From NCBI GenBank assembly GCA_003168335.1, contig PMSM01000006.1, positions 124,001 to 188,000 of the forward strand: a stretch of DNA of 64,000 nt, read 5' to 3'. The position numbers and the translations under genes are program-made. Source of the stretch: Blastocatellia bacterium. Its GTDB lineage: Bacteria > Acidobacteriota > Blastocatellia > Pyrinomonadales > Pyrinomonadaceae. The notes below the pieces were generated by a model, which saw nothing but the letters and a program-made list of their open reading frames with translations, was not told where the DNA came from and did not search any database. The stretch's first letter is position 1, and every line of letters begins with the position of its first letter. Of this stretch, positions 43,943 to 53,659 are shown piece after piece.

Positions 43943-44551
43943 ATGATGAAAAGGTTTTTCACGCTGCTCATGACTGTCATGACTCTGGCGTTAGGTCAGT
44001 TGGCTTTCGCCCAGGCACCCGCCCAGGACCTAAAACACTTTGCCGGGAAGGGACTGTCGTTCGATTATCCCGCAACGATTGAGTTGGACGACCGCAGCGG
44101 CGCTAACGGTCAGCATCTGGTGATCGCGAGTACAAGTAGAGCGCAAATAATGATCGTTTCTCGGTATACGCAAATCAACTCTGCCGAACAACTCGCGGCG
44201 GTCAGACACGAGGTCGTCGACAGCTTTATTGAAACGATGTGGCAACAGATTCACGATACGGATCCGAATGTCTCGCGCACGCCGGCGCAGATCGAGGTAG
44301 CCGGCGCGCAGGCAACGGGCGTGCGGTTGCGGGCGGTCCTGAACAACGAGCCCGGCAACGCAGAGATTTACTCGCTGCAACTCGGTCCGCGATTGGTGAT
44401 GCTTTCTTTGATTGGCACTGACACAGAGATCGCCGCTACTGCTTCGGCCTGGCTGGCCATTCGCCGCAGTCTGAAAATAGAGGCGAGCGCACAACCCGTG
44501 GCCGTCGCCCCGGAATCCGCCGCAACTCTTTCCGGCGCAGCCCAGCGGTAG
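43943..44551 (+). CDS. Secreted PsbP/DUF1795-like hypothetical protein, paralogue 2
   Basis: A 202-residue protein with signal peptide ([20 protein letters not shown]) and mature start [21 protein letters not shown], matching the previous gene. The regions [20 protein letters not shown] and [20 protein letters not shown] also parallel IAGADADGARVRAVLDG and FAQMSILGSEKDITKTAPVW of paralogue 1. So they are homologous along their length despite low identity. The C-terminal tail differs (no poly-PQ). Function unknown; the pair could have separate ligands. Alanine dehydrogenase begins 71 bp downstream. Confidence 0.75.
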   Translation: MMKRFFTLLMTVMTLALGQLAFAQAPAQDLKHFAGKGLSFDYPATIELDDRSGANGQHLVIASTSRAQIMIVSRYTQINSAEQLAAVRHEVVDSFIETMWQQIHDTDPNVSRTPAQIEVAGAQATGVRLRAVLNNEPGNAEIYSLQLGPRLVMLSLIGTDTEIAATASAWLAIRRSLKIEASAQPVAVAPESAATLSGAAQR

Positions 44552-44622
44552 TGTGAAGGAGCCCGATCCATCTGATAGGATCCAGAAGCAATCTCAACCC
44601 GAAATCATTTGGAGCAGAAAAA

Positions 44623-45741
44623 GTGATTATTGGACTTCCGAAAGAAATCAAGGACAACGAATACCGCGTCGGCCTGACGCCTGCTGGCGTGCGCGGGCTG
44701 ACTGACGCGGGCCACCAGGTACTGGTAGAAGCGACCGCGGGCGAAGGATCCGGATTCGAAGATTCTTTGTACAACCGGGCCGGTGCCGGCATCACTGAAT
44801 CAGCCGATAAAGTCTGGGCTGAGGCCGAGATGATCGTCAAAGTAAAGGAGCCGATCGCGCCAGAGTACCCCCGCATGCGCGCAGGACAGTTGCTGTTTAC
44901 TTATCTTCATCTGGCTCCCGACAGCGGATTAACGGAAGAGTTGCTGCAGCGAAAAGTCACCGGCGTGGCCTATGAAACCATAACCGATCGACGCGGGACG
45001 CTGCCGCTACTAACGCCGATGTCGGAAGTCGCCGGCCGCATGGCGATCCAGGTGGGCGCTCATTATTTGGAAAAGATGAGCGGCGGACGCGGCATCCTCC
45101 TCGGCGGAGTGCCGGGTGTGCCGGCCGCGCGCGTAGTGATCATCGGCGGCGGCGTAGTAGGAACCAACGCCGCTAAGATCGCCGTCGGGATGGGCGCGCA
45201 CGTTACCATCATCGATAACAATCTCGATCGGCTGCGCGAGCTGGACGACATATTTCTGTCAAAGATCGCCACGCTGGCATCGAGTGCTTACATGATTCAC
45301 GACGCGGTCTCTTCGGCCGATCTGATTATCGGCGCAGTGCTGGTGCCCGGGGCCGCGGCACCCCGATTGGTTACGCGCAACATGCTCAAAGACGTAACCG
45401 ACGGTTCGGTGATAGTTGACGTGGCAGTCGATCAGGGTGGTTGTGTCGAGACTACGCATCCGACAACCCATTCCGATCCGACCTTCTATGTCGAAGGCGT
45501 GCTGCACTACTGTGTCGCCAACATGCCTGGCGCCGTGCCCCGCACTTCAACGTTCGCGCTGACGAACTCTACTCTTCCTTACGCGCTTAAACTGGCGAAC
45601 AATGGTTTTGAGGTTGCGGTAAACAGCGATCCGGGATTAGCCGCAGGAGTGAACACTTACGCCGGCAAATTGACCTACGAAGCTGTGGCGATTTCGCAGG
45701 GACGCGAGTACACGCCGCTCGGGTCGCTGCTGGGCGCGTAG
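44623..45741 (+). CDS. ald: Alanine dehydrogenase
   Basis: A 372-residue NAD-dependent enzyme starting at GTG 44623 (GGAG upstream). It matches the family length (~370). Landmarks: [20 protein letters not shown], the active-site Lys in MIVKVKEP, the catalytic His in [25 protein letters not shown], and the Rossmann motif [20 protein letters not shown]. It also has [24 protein letters not shown], split here as [14 protein letters not shown] and [10 protein letters not shown]. It reversibly deaminates L-alanine to pyruvate and ammonia in the cytosol. The likely roles are alanine catabolism and redox balance. It stands alone; a response regulator converges on it. Confidence 0.96.
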   Translation: MIIGLPKEIKDNEYRVGLTPAGVRGLTDAGHQVLVEATAGEGSGFEDSLYNRAGAGITESADKVWAEAEMIVKVKEPIAPEYPRMRAGQLLFTYLHLAPDSGLTEELLQRKVTGVAYETITDRRGTLPLLTPMSEVAGRMAIQVGAHYLEKMSGGRGILLGGVPGVPAARVVIIGGGVVGTNAAKIAVGMGAHVTIIDNNLDRLRELDDIFLSKIATLASSAYMIHDAVSSADLIIGAVLVPGAAAPRLVTRNMLKDVTDGSVIVDVAVDQGGCVETTHPTTHSDPTFYVEGVLHYCVANMPGAVPRTSTFALTNSTLPYALKLANNGFEVAVNSDPGLAAGVNTYAGKLTYEAVAISQGREYTPLGSLLGA

Positions 45742-45826
45742 TAAGGACTCGTTGAACTGACTTTTTTATTAGAGAGCCCCGAGGATTCGACTGCGGTGCC
45801 GGCAGTTTCCAGATAGACTTGCCTTG

Positions 45827-46270
45827 CTATTGACCCTGGCCCAAAAGGCCGGCCAAACAACTTTTCAATTCTTCCGCCTTCACCGGCTTGTAAAGAAAGA
45901 CATCGATCAGATTTTTCTCCCTGCCGGCCGCTTCTTTGTTGTCCTGTCCGGTCAACAAAACAATCGGTAGGTGGGACAGCTTCTGATTGCTGCGCAGGAA
46001 ACGAGCAAGTTCCTGACCGCTGAGATTTGGCATCACCGCGTCAGTGACTACCACGTCAATCTGGGAAGAAAGAGCGAGCTTCATCGCCTCCAGCCCGTCG
46101 GTGGCGGTTATGACCGTATAGCCAGATCGCTGCAGCGTAACTTCGAGATAGCGACGAACAGAGCGATCATCTTCGACCAGCAGCACGCACGGTTGTAGCG
46201 GCGCCTTGGCAACATCCACGGCCTCATTCTGACCTGTACTGGCGGAAGATGACTGTCGTTCCTGGCTCAT
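45827..46270 (-). CDS. Single-domain response regulator
   Basis: A 147-residue CheY-like receiver with a short Ser/Gln-rich N-terminal extension and no output domain. Landmarks: acidic pair VEDDRSVRRYL, phospho-acceptor Asp in VDVVVTDAVMPNLSG, switch Thr in IVLLTGQ, and Lys in FLYKPVKAEELK. It should relay phosphate to an unlinked partner. No histidine kinase is in the window; a functional link to the GGDEF protein or kinase-TPR protein is not supported by position. The 231-bp space to the divergent DUF512 gene contains no other feature I can support. Confidence 0.92.
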   Translation of the reverse strand: MSQERQSSSASTGQNEAVDVAKAPLQPCVLLVEDDRSVRRYLEVTLQRSGYTVITATDGLEAMKLALSSQIDVVVTDAVMPNLSGQELARFLRSNQKLSHLPIVLLTGQDNKEAAGREKNLIDVFLYKPVKAEELKSCLAGLLGQGQ

Positions 46271-46501
46271 TTAGATTGCATCCGCAAGCTGAATTTTGAA
46301 TTGGATGAGGGGCGATTCGCAAAGTCTTTATACATCAGAGAATAAATCCTACTTCAGACAAAGCGAGAGTAAGCTGAGCGTCATTTCTTGTCAACGAGGC
46401 CCCGGCTCATCAACAAAAGAACGCGGCCTTTGCTATACTTTCACCTTCGCTTTGGTCCGGCATTCCCATCCGGGAGGGCCGGTTACCCGGGAAAGTCCTA
46501 A

Positions 46502-47884
46502 ATGTACGAATTCGCAGTCACGCCGGCAGTAACCCAAATTCGCCGCCGCGGTGTCGAAATCTCAGAAGTCACCGCCGGGAGCCTGGGCGCTGAGCTGGAA
46601 CTCGAGCCAGGCGATCGCATCATGCGCGTCAACGGCCGGGTGGTGCGCGATTATCTGGACTTTCGCTTTCAAGCTGCGGGCGAAACCGATCTGGTCATCG
46701 ACATCCGCAAGCGCACCGGTGAAGACTGGGAGCTGAACATTGAACGCGACGAGGCTGAAGCGTTTGGCCTCAGTTTCGAACAGATCGTCCCGCGGCAATG
46801 TGCCAACGAATGTCTCTTCTGTTTCTGCAAAGGTAATCCTGAGACGGCGCGTCCTTCGCTGTTCGTGCGCGACGAAGATGTGCGCCTTTCATTTCTTTAC
46901 GGCAACTACACGACGCTAACGTCGATTTCTGAAGACGAAATGCAGCGCGTGATAGAACAAAGGTTGTCGCCACAATACGTCTCTGTTCACGCTACGGATC
47001 TTGAGGTGCGGGCTTACTTACTTGGCGTTGACCAACAGCGCGCGGACATTACTGCAAAGATGCGGCAGATGCTCGACGCCGGAATTGAAATTCACGCCCA
47101 GGTGGTGCTTTGCCCTGAGATCAACGACGGTGAAATTCTGCGGCGGACGATTTACGACCTGGCGAAGCTGCATCCGCGGGTGCGTAGCGTCGCCATCGTG
47201 CCGCTCGGGTTGACTCGTTATTTGAACGATGAACGATTGACGCCGGTGACTTCGGAATTCTGCCGGCGCACGATCAATGAAGTCTCGTTGATCCAGGCCG
47301 ATTTGCGCGCGCGCCTGGGAACCACATTCGCGTTTCTTGGTGATGAGATTTACCTGCGCGCCGGCCGCGCCGTGCCCGCGCGGAAGCATTACGGCGATTA
47401 CCCGCAGATTGAAGACGGCATCGGCATGGTGCGCAGCTTTGCAAACGAGTTTGAAAGGCTGGTGCGCCGGCTTGAGTTCAAGCCTTTACGGAATCCTGAA
47501 AAGCTTTTCGGCACGATCATGAGCGGAACGATTTTCGCTCCCGTCCTGCGAAAGCAGGTCGAGCGAATCAACCGCCGTTTTGATACGCGGCTGCAAGTCG
47601 TTGCGGTCGAGAATGAATACTTTGGCGGTGATGTCAGCGTTGCCGGGCTGTTAACCGGCGGGGACTTCGTCGCGGCGCGCGAACAGGTGCGCGGTGAGTT
47701 CGCGATCATTCCGCGAGTGGCGCTGAAGAGCGACGAGCCGATAATGCTCGATGGCATGCGATTAGAGGAAGTGCAAAAGCGGTTTGCGGTGCCACTCTAC
47801 GCATTCGACTTTGCATCGCTCGCCGCCGCCATCGAAACCGGATTCGTTGATGAGAGCCGGGCCGCGTTAGGTGAAGCAGCTTAG
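46502..47884 (+). CDS. PDZ-radical SAM-DUF512 protein
   Basis: A 460-residue protein of the DUF512 family. Residues ~8-70 form a PDZ-like domain (GSLGAELELEPGDRIMRVNG). The radical SAM motif is PRQCANECLFCFCKGNP (CX3CX2C), followed by LSFLYGNYTTLTSISEDEMQ and QYVSVHATDLEVRAYLLG. The C-terminal DUF512 region includes VPLGLTRYLNDERLTPVTSE and FGTIMSGTIFAPVLRKQVER. The family is widespread in bacteria and usually a single gene; its reaction is unknown. A PDZ on a cytosolic radical SAM enzyme suggests it docks on a protein C-terminus. No signal peptide is seen. Confidence 0.9.
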   Translation: MYEFAVTPAVTQIRRRGVEISEVTAGSLGAELELEPGDRIMRVNGRVVRDYLDFRFQAAGETDLVIDIRKRTGEDWELNIERDEAEAFGLSFEQIVPRQCANECLFCFCKGNPETARPSLFVRDEDVRLSFLYGNYTTLTSISEDEMQRVIEQRLSPQYVSVHATDLEVRAYLLGVDQQRADITAKMRQMLDAGIEIHAQVVLCPEINDGEILRRTIYDLAKLHPRVRSVAIVPLGLTRYLNDERLTPVTSEFCRRTINEVSLIQADLRARLGTTFAFLGDEIYLRAGRAVPARKHYGDYPQIEDGIGMVRSFANEFERLVRRLEFKPLRNPEKLFGTIMSGTIFAPVLRKQVERINRRFDTRLQVVAVENEYFGGDVSVAGLLTGGDFVAAREQVRGEFAIIPRVALKSDEPIMLDGMRLEEVQKRFAVPLYAFDFASLAAAIETGFVDESRAALGEAA

Positions 47885-47934
47885 CTTTTGAAATTGAACT
47901 CTCGCAAGACGTCGGCTCTGTATGAGATCGGGCT

Positions 47935-47986
47935 GTTTAGAAGCGGGCTACTGCCCGCTTAGCCGGGCGGTAGCCCGACTCTAAAC
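47935..47986. repeat. 52-bp palindromic repeat, GTTTAG...CTAAAC family
   Basis: Intergenic copy nearly identical to the one inside hutF (47 of 52 by hand). Internal arms are GCGGGCTACTGCCCGC and CGGGCGGTAGCCCG. It lies 17 bp before the methyltransferase start, in that gene's leader. Confidence 0.9.
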
Positions 47987-48002
47987 ATATCAACTTCAAA
48001 AG

Positions 48003-48578
48003 ATGAGCGAGCCAAACCAGGATAAAAAAATTCTTGACGTTGGTTGTGGCTGGAACAAGACGCCCGGCGCAATTGGCATCGATTCAAACCCCAGGGCTCA
48101 CGCCGATGTAATCCACGATCTAGGTGTTCTTCCTTATCCGTTCGCGAATGATGAGTTCGACCATGTGGTCTGCCGCCATGTCGCCGAGCACGTGCCCGAT
48201 GTGATGGCCTTCGTTACCGAGCTTTATCGGATCACCAGACCCGGCGGTCGGATTAGTATCACGACTCCACATTATTCGAATCCGGATTGGCCGACCGACC
48301 CAACGCACCGCAATCACTTCAACTGCTACTCGTTCAATTGCTTCATCGAAGCGCGCCAGGTCTTTCCGTTCTACACCGAGGTAAGGCTAAAGCCGATACG
48401 CACCTATGTATCCCTGGCAAACCTGTGGCGTGTCACAGGGCTTGAGCTAATCGTGAATCTCGATCAGCACTGGCCGGGCCTCAGATTTACACGAAAATTT
48501 TGGGAGTTTTATCTCAGCCTTATCTTCCGGGGCAAGGAATTGCGCTTTGAGTTTGAGGTAATGAAACCGGCTTCCTGA
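48003..48578 (+). CDS. SAM-dependent methyltransferase
   Basis: A 191-residue class I methyltransferase. Motif I is KILDVGCGWNKTPGAIGIDS, the acidic post-I Asp is in IGIDSN, and DEFDHVVCRHVAEHV and RPGGRISITTPHYSN are motifs II-III. The rest, HRNHFNCYSFNCFIEARQVF, has no assigned feature. It is of the general type that acts on small molecules or glycolipids, and the product cannot be predicted. There is no ribosome binding site clear of the palindromic repeat; the ATG at 48003 follows a TCAAAAG sequence. Neighbours give no pathway context. Confidence 0.85.
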   Translation: MSEPNQDKKILDVGCGWNKTPGAIGIDSNPRAHADVIHDLGVLPYPFANDEFDHVVCRHVAEHVPDVMAFVTELYRITRPGGRISITTPHYSNPDWPTDPTHRNHFNCYSFNCFIEARQVFPFYTEVRLKPIRTYVSLANLWRVTGLELIVNLDQHWPGLRFTRKFWEFYLSLIFRGKELRFEFEVMKPAS

Positions 48579-48783
48579 CTGAGATCCGGGCCGAATTAGC
48601 AATTGCATGGGATTCCGCTGGCCTTCGGTCGCGTCACCCCGTTCTGAATTCAGAAACCTGAACATAAATCCGATTTTTCGTTTATTATTCCCGGCTTACT
48701 CGCGCTTATTTCTAATAATGCTTAGGTCTAGATCCCCCTCATGGCAAGGGCATAACGTTTGCTGTTTGACTGGTGTCACGCCT

Positions 48784-49797
48784 ATGCCCAGGATTCAAGC
48801 AAGTGTCAGGGTCGCTGTAACTACGCTCGCGGTTCTTATTTTGTGCGTCTCAGCTTCGGCGCAAAGAGGAAGAGCAACCAGCCAGGAGAGCGATAAGACA
48901 GGGCTTGGCAGCATTCGGGGCCGAATAGTTCTGCCAGGGGGGGCCTTTTTCAATGAAAGCGTCAAACTCACTCTCGAAACTCTGCGCGAGACAATTTCGG
49001 TAATCTATACAGATACTCAGGGTCAGTTTGAATTCCCAGGTTTAGCGCCTGGTAACTATAGGATTGAGATCGAAGGCGACCGGCAGAGGTTTGAGGTCAG
49101 CACCGAATCAGTCCAGGTCTTTAAGGGGACGCCCTCGGTAGTAACGCCTACGCTCAAAGAGAAAGTGTCTGCGGTGAACCCGGCGAGCGCGGCGAAGACC
49201 GCATCGGTTACAGAACTCGCACAGAACATTCCCTCCGGCGCGAAGAAAGAATTTGATAAAGCGAGCAAAGTCGCCAACGCGGGCAACGCCGAAGAGGCAA
49301 TCGCCCATTTGCGGAAGGCCATCGCGCTCTATCCTGAGTTCGCAATGGCGCGGAACGATCTTGGCGCGCAATTGCTCGGACTGGGAAAACTCGATGAAGC
49401 GGCCGATGAACTTCGCCGAGCCATTGCCCTTGACGAAAAGGCTTTCAATCCCAAATTGAACCTGGGAATCGTGCTCGTACAGCAGCACCGCTTCGCAGAA
49501 GCGACCGACGTTCTCGGCAAGGCTCTTTCCTTAGAGGCAGGCTCTCCTGCTGCGCGGCTCTATTCGGGCCTTGCTCTGATGGGTCTGGGAAGACTCGAAG
49601 CTGCCGAAAAAGAACTGCGAACCGCTTACTCGCTCGGAGGCACTCAGTACGCGCTGGCGCTTTTCCATCTGGGTCAGCTTTATATGAATAGAGGAGATCG
49701 GGAATCGGCCCATCGGGCCTTTGAAGAATACCTAAGAGATGTTCCTAACGCAGCCAATGCTGATCAAGTGCGCAAGATGATCGCCATGCTGCGATAA
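48784..49797 (+). CDS. Secreted TPR protein with carboxypeptidase-regulatory-like domain
   Basis: A 337-residue exported protein. I use ATG 48784 (MPRIQASVRVAVTTLAVLIL, signal peptide ending ASAQ) instead of the track start 48607, whose first 59 residues look untranslated. A CarboxypepD_reg-like beta-sandwich follows (GSIRGRIVLPGGAFFNESVK, GQFEFPGLAPGNYRIEIEG), the same domain type that begins the Oar-like receptors. From ~165 there are four to five TPRs (AIAHLRKAIALYPEFAMARN, ELRRAIALDEKAFNPKLNLG). It may organise surface or periplasmic complexes with the receptor encoded 71 bp downstream; that link is inference. Confidence 0.82.
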   Translation: MPRIQASVRVAVTTLAVLILCVSASAQRGRATSQESDKTGLGSIRGRIVLPGGAFFNESVKLTLETLRETISVIYTDTQGQFEFPGLAPGNYRIEIEGDRQRFEVSTESVQVFKGTPSVVTPTLKEKVSAVNPASAAKTASVTELAQNIPSGAKKEFDKASKVANAGNAEEAIAHLRKAIALYPEFAMARNDLGAQLLGLGKLDEAADELRRAIALDEKAFNPKLNLGIVLVQQHRFAEATDVLGKALSLEAGSPAARLYSGLALMGLGRLEAAEKELRTAYSLGGTQYALALFHLGQLYMNRGDRESAHRAFEEYLRDVPNAANADQVRKMIAMLR

Positions 49798-49868
49798 CCC
49801 GGCCGCAGAGAAGTCGGATCGACTTCTTTGAGGCTTTTGCCAGAACAAACTACATTTAGGAGGCAAAG

Positions 49869-52800
49869 ATGAGGACTTCACATTTCGCGAGATCGTTGGC
49901 CATGTTTACGGCATTTGCGCTCTCGCTGATCGCAATGGTTTTTCTCTTTAGCGCGTCGGTGATGGCCCAAGCCACCACTGGCAGGCTGACGGGCACAGTA
50001 GTAGATCCCAATGGCGGCGTCGTTGCCGGGACAACCGTTACCGCAAAAAACGCGGCCACCGGCGTTGAAAAACAGTTCGTCACCGGCACCGATGGGGGCT
50101 TCGTTATTACGGATTTACAACCCGGCAAGTACACGGTTACCGCCGCCCCCACTTCCGGCTTTAGCACCAAAGTTCTAACCGGAGTTGACGTGAAGGTTGG
50201 CGAAGCCACTGACCTCAAGATTGCCCTGGAACTTGGTCAACCAAGCGCCGTCGTTACCATTACGGCGAACACCGAAGAAGTGATGCAGACCACTTCCCAG
50301 CAATCAACCAGTTTTGAGACTCGCAAAGTTGAAGACTTACCGTCAAACGCGGCCGGCGGTGGTATTGACACCCTGGCGCTGCTGGCCCCGGGAGTTGTTC
50401 CGGGCTTTGGCAACGTCAACGGGAATGGCGTGACCCTTTCGGTCAACGGCAACCGCGCCCGCTCAAACAACTTCACCCTGGACGGTACCGACAACAATGA
50501 CCTCTCAGTTGGCGGTCCGAGTTTCTTCGTCGATAACCAGGATGCAGTGCAGGAATTCCAAATCATCACCAACAACTTCTCGGCCCAGTACGGCCGCAAC
50601 CTGGGCGCGGTGGTCAACATCATCACCAAGGGCGGGACGAACGAGTTCCACGGTTCCGGCTTTGAATTTCACCGCAACTCGAGTTCCCTCGACGCCATGA
50701 CAAATGACGAGCGTGCCGATCCAGCTCGTGGCCGGCGCGACAAGTTCGTCAGCAACGTTTTTGGCGGCACCTTTGGCGGTCCCATCATCAAGAACAAAGC
50801 GTTCTTCTTTGTTGACGGTCAGCTTATCCGCCAGCGGCAGAACTTTTCTTTTTCGACCGGCCCCGTGATCACCGCACCAGGCCTGGCGTCGCTAGCCGCG
50901 GCCTTCCCGGGCAATCCGGCGATTGGCGCTCTCGTGAATCAGAGCCTGGTGGCGCTGCAGCCAAGCGTTCGCGTGACGACGGCATTAGGCAACATCTGCT
51001 TCCCGCTTGATTTCAACGTGGCATGCGCCGGGGCGAACGCGCTGAATGTTCCGGCGGCACTCGTGAGCTGGATCCTTCCGCTGCCGTTCAATCAGAAGGA
51101 ATACGGCCTGCGCGGCGACTTCAACCCTACCAACAAGGACAGCTTTAACGTCAAGTACCGCTATCAACAATCGCCGGAAACGGGTTCAAACTCCGGGTCG
51201 AATGGCTTCTTTGGCGATATTCCGTTCACCAGCAAAGACCTCAATGGAGCATGGACGCGTCAGATTAACAGCCATGTCACCAACGAGCTCAAGGCGGCGT
51301 GGCAGAAACTTGCAGTCACGTTTGGGGGCTGCACGGGTGGGGTTACCCCCCTCAGGGGTTGCATTCCCGACACCAGCTTGATTGACAAGGCCTTCACCAA
51401 CATCTCCTTCGCCGGGATTCGCGCCTCTGGGCTTACTCTTCAGACAATTGGTCCAGCCACTAACCTTCCGCAGGGCCGTACCGTGCGCGTCGCGCAGTTG
51501 TCCGACAATCTCTCCTGGGTCAGGGGAAAACACTCGATGATCATGGGTATTGATTACCGCAACCTTGGCAACTCGGTCCCGTTTTTGCCGAACCTCAACG
51601 GCCAATTCAAGTTCAGCACTACGGCCCGCCTCGTTGCCAACTCTCCGAGTTCTGTCATCCTGGTTGGCGGCCAGCCGACAATCCAATACAAGGAGACCGA
51701 TCAGTTCTACTTCTTCCAGGATAACTGGAAGTTTCGCGAGAATCTGACCCTGGAACTCGGTGTGCGCTATGAAAACACCGGGCAGCCAATCAATACGCTG
51801 GCTGCTATCAGCCTCGCCACCGAGAGCAACCCGGCCACGGCACTCTGGCTCCAGAGCCTGCCGCTGGCCTCGCGTACTTTCCCGAAACTACCGGTCGATA
51901 ACAACAACTTCGCTCCTCGACTGGGTATCGCGTGGTCACCGCACATGGGTGAGGGCAAATTTGCCAAGATGGCTTTTGGTGACCGAGACGCTACGGTCAT
52001 TCGCGCCGGATATTCCATCGCTTATGATCCGGCGTTTTACAACATTCTGTTGAACGTCTCGACCTCGTCGCCGATTGTGTTCAATAACACGATCACCAAT
52101 ACCGGTACCAATGCGGCTCCGCTTTTCCGCCTCCCGGCCAACCCGACCGGCGACGTGGTGCGCGCCGCCCTGGGCGCCTTCCTGCAGAAGAACACATTTG
52201 ACCCGCGTTTCTTCTCGCAGACGACAGTGGGCAATGACTTCCATGCACCGATGGCGCAGCAGTGGTCATTCAGCATTCAGCGCCAGATTAATCGGAACAA
52301 CGTGGCTGAGGTGCGCTACGTTGGTAACCACGGCAGCGGGCTTTTCCAGAGCATCAATCGCAACCCGTCGATCGCGGCGTTATATAACGGTATCCCTGAT
52401 ATCGGCGGCGGCTTCGGCGCCTTCCCGGCTTTCCGCAACCTTCTTCCCGCGGGTGCCACGCCACAAGTTTGCGTGGACAATCCAGCCACCCCCGGGGTTA
52501 ACGAAGGTGTCTGCAACGGGCGTCTTCTGCCACAAGGACTGCTCCGCACTCGCGAGAATACCGCCACCTCGGACTACCATGGCTTGCAGGCGCGCTACAA
52601 CGGAAGAGTCTTTAACCAGCTCACGCTCGGCGCGGCCTATACCTACAGCAAGACCATCGACAATGCGTCGGAAATCTTCTCGTTCGGCGAGGGCGCATTT
52701 GCTCAGAACCCATTTAGCGTCCAACAGGGTGAGAGGGGTCTGTCGGGCAACGATCGTCGACACGCCAGTGCCTTTAACTTTATCTGGGACGTGCCGATGT

Positions 52801-53495
52801 ATAAGAGTGAGAAAGGACTCGTTGGCCATGCCCTGGGAGGCTGGCAGTTCAACGGTACGTACAACCTGGCGAGCGGCCAACCGTTTACTCCTTCGCAGTT
52901 CTGCAACTTCGCCTGTGTTGGTATCGACTATCAGGACGACTCATTCCAGGGCACCTTTGTTGGTTTGGACCAGCTTCGTCCGTTCTGGGGTAACCCGAAG
53001 GCGCCCAAGGACCAAGTGGGCATTACTGCCACTGACGCGGGCCTCGTCTTCTTCGGGTCGCCGGTCCCGGCCAGCCCGACCGGGTTATACTCGCTTAATG
53101 CATTGAACGCTACGGGTTCTCTCGTACCGGTGACGGCGTCGGCCGTGCGCTACATCTACAACGGTATTGGGGCCGCGCGGCAGTTCGGCACACCGTACGG
53201 TGACGTCGGTCGCAACACAGCGCGTGGACCAGCACTGAACCAGTTGAACATCGGCATCTTCAAGAACACGAAGCTGCGCGAGAACGTTCGGCTGCAGTTA
53301 CGTGCTGAACTATTCAACGCGCTCAACCATCCGAACCCCGGCTTTGGCGTATCCGCTGGCGCCAGCCTTCCGGATACCACGATTGAAGACGCCGGCAACA
53401 CACCGGCACCTGCCGGCTTCAACGCCTTCAACGACAAGAGGGCCATGAACTTGAGCAGCCGCCGTATTCAGTTCGGCATCCGCCTTACCTTCTAA
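49869..53495 (+). CDS. Oar-like TonB-dependent outer-membrane receptor
   Basis: A 1208-residue outer-membrane protein. AGGAGG precedes the ATG and the signal peptide ends SVMAQA. Domains: a CarboxypepD_reg N-terminal sandwich (GRLTGTVVDPNGGVVAGTTV), a plug with SVNGNRARSNNFTLDGTDNN and VVNIITKGGTNEFHG, then a large beta-barrel ending RRIQFGIRLTF with the terminal Phe used for outer-membrane assembly. Barrel phrases LTLELGVRYENTGQP, FAPRLGIAWSPHMGEG and VAEVRYVGNHGSGLFQ are typical of acidobacterial Oar/TonB proteins. The substrate is unknown, likely a glycan or siderophore-like ligand. A strong terminator follows. Confidence 0.9.
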   Translation: MRTSHFARSLAMFTAFALSLIAMVFLFSASVMAQATTGRLTGTVVDPNGGVVAGTTVTAKNAATGVEKQFVTGTDGGFVITDLQPGKYTVTAAPTSGFSTKVLTGVDVKVGEATDLKIALELGQPSAVVTITANTEEVMQTTSQQSTSFETRKVEDLPSNAAGGGIDTLALLAPGVVPGFGNVNGNGVTLSVNGNRARSNNFTLDGTDNNDLSVGGPSFFVDNQDAVQEFQIITNNFSAQYGRNLGAVVNIITKGGTNEFHGSGFEFHRNSSSLDAMTNDERADPARGRRDKFVSNVFGGTFGGPIIKNKAFFFVDGQLIRQRQNFSFSTGPVITAPGLASLAAAFPGNPAIGALVNQSLVALQPSVRVTTALGNICFPLDFNVACAGANALNVPAALVSWILPLPFNQKEYGLRGDFNPTNKDSFNVKYRYQQSPETGSNSGSNGFFGDIPFTSKDLNGAWTRQINSHVTNELKAAWQKLAVTFGGCTGGVTPLRGCIPDTSLIDKAFTNISFAGIRASGLTLQTIGPATNLPQGRTVRVAQLSDNLSWVRGKHSMIMGIDYRNLGNSVPFLPNLNGQFKFSTTARLVANSPSSVILVGGQPTIQYKETDQFYFFQDNWKFRENLTLELGVRYENTGQPINTLAAISLATESNPATALWLQSLPLASRTFPKLPVDNNNFAPRLGIAWSPHMGEGKFAKMAFGDRDATVIRAGYSIAYDPAFYNILLNVSTSSPIVFNNTITNTGTNAAPLFRLPANPTGDVVRAALGAFLQKNTFDPRFFSQTTVGNDFHAPMAQQWSFSIQRQINRNNVAEVRYVGNHGSGLFQSINRNPSIAALYNGIPDIGGGFGAFPAFRNLLPAGATPQVCVDNPATPGVNEGVCNGRLLPQGLLRTRENTATSDYHGLQARYNGRVFNQLTLGAAYTYSKTIDNASEIFSFGEGAFAQNPFSVQQGERGLSGNDRRHASAFNFIWDVPMYKSEKGLVGHALGGWQFNGTYNLASGQPFTPSQFCNFACVGIDYQDDSFQGTFVGLDQLRPFWGNPKAPKDQVGITATDAGLVFFGSPVPASPTGLYSLNALNATGSLVPVTASAVRYIYNGIGAARQFGTPYGDVGRNTARGPALNQLNIGIFKNTKLRENVRLQLRAELFNALNHPNPGFGVSAGASLPDTTIEDAGNTPAPAGFNAFNDKRAMNLSSRRIQFGIRLTF

Positions 53496-53528
53496 CTCCG
53501 GCTGCATAACAGCAGCCACTAACCTTAG

Positions 53529-53568
53529 ATGGAGGAGAGTTTTCCAAAACTCTCCTCCATTTTGTTTT
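53529..53568 (+). terminator. Rho-independent terminator of the first Oar-like receptor
   Basis: A perfect 15-bp stem, ATGGAGGAGAGTTTT / AAAACTCTCCTCCAT with a CC loop (53529-53560), is followed by TTTGTTTT. It lies 34 bp after the receptor stop codon. Its AT-rich stem on the other side may also serve the convergent VWFA gene. Confidence 0.92.
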
Positions 53569-53659
53569 GGGTTGGGAAGATCGGACGGGCAGGGCTATTC
53601 AGAGAGTTCGCGAATGTCCGATCGTGCGGACGGTTCACTTGATGCGCAAAGGTTTCTCT

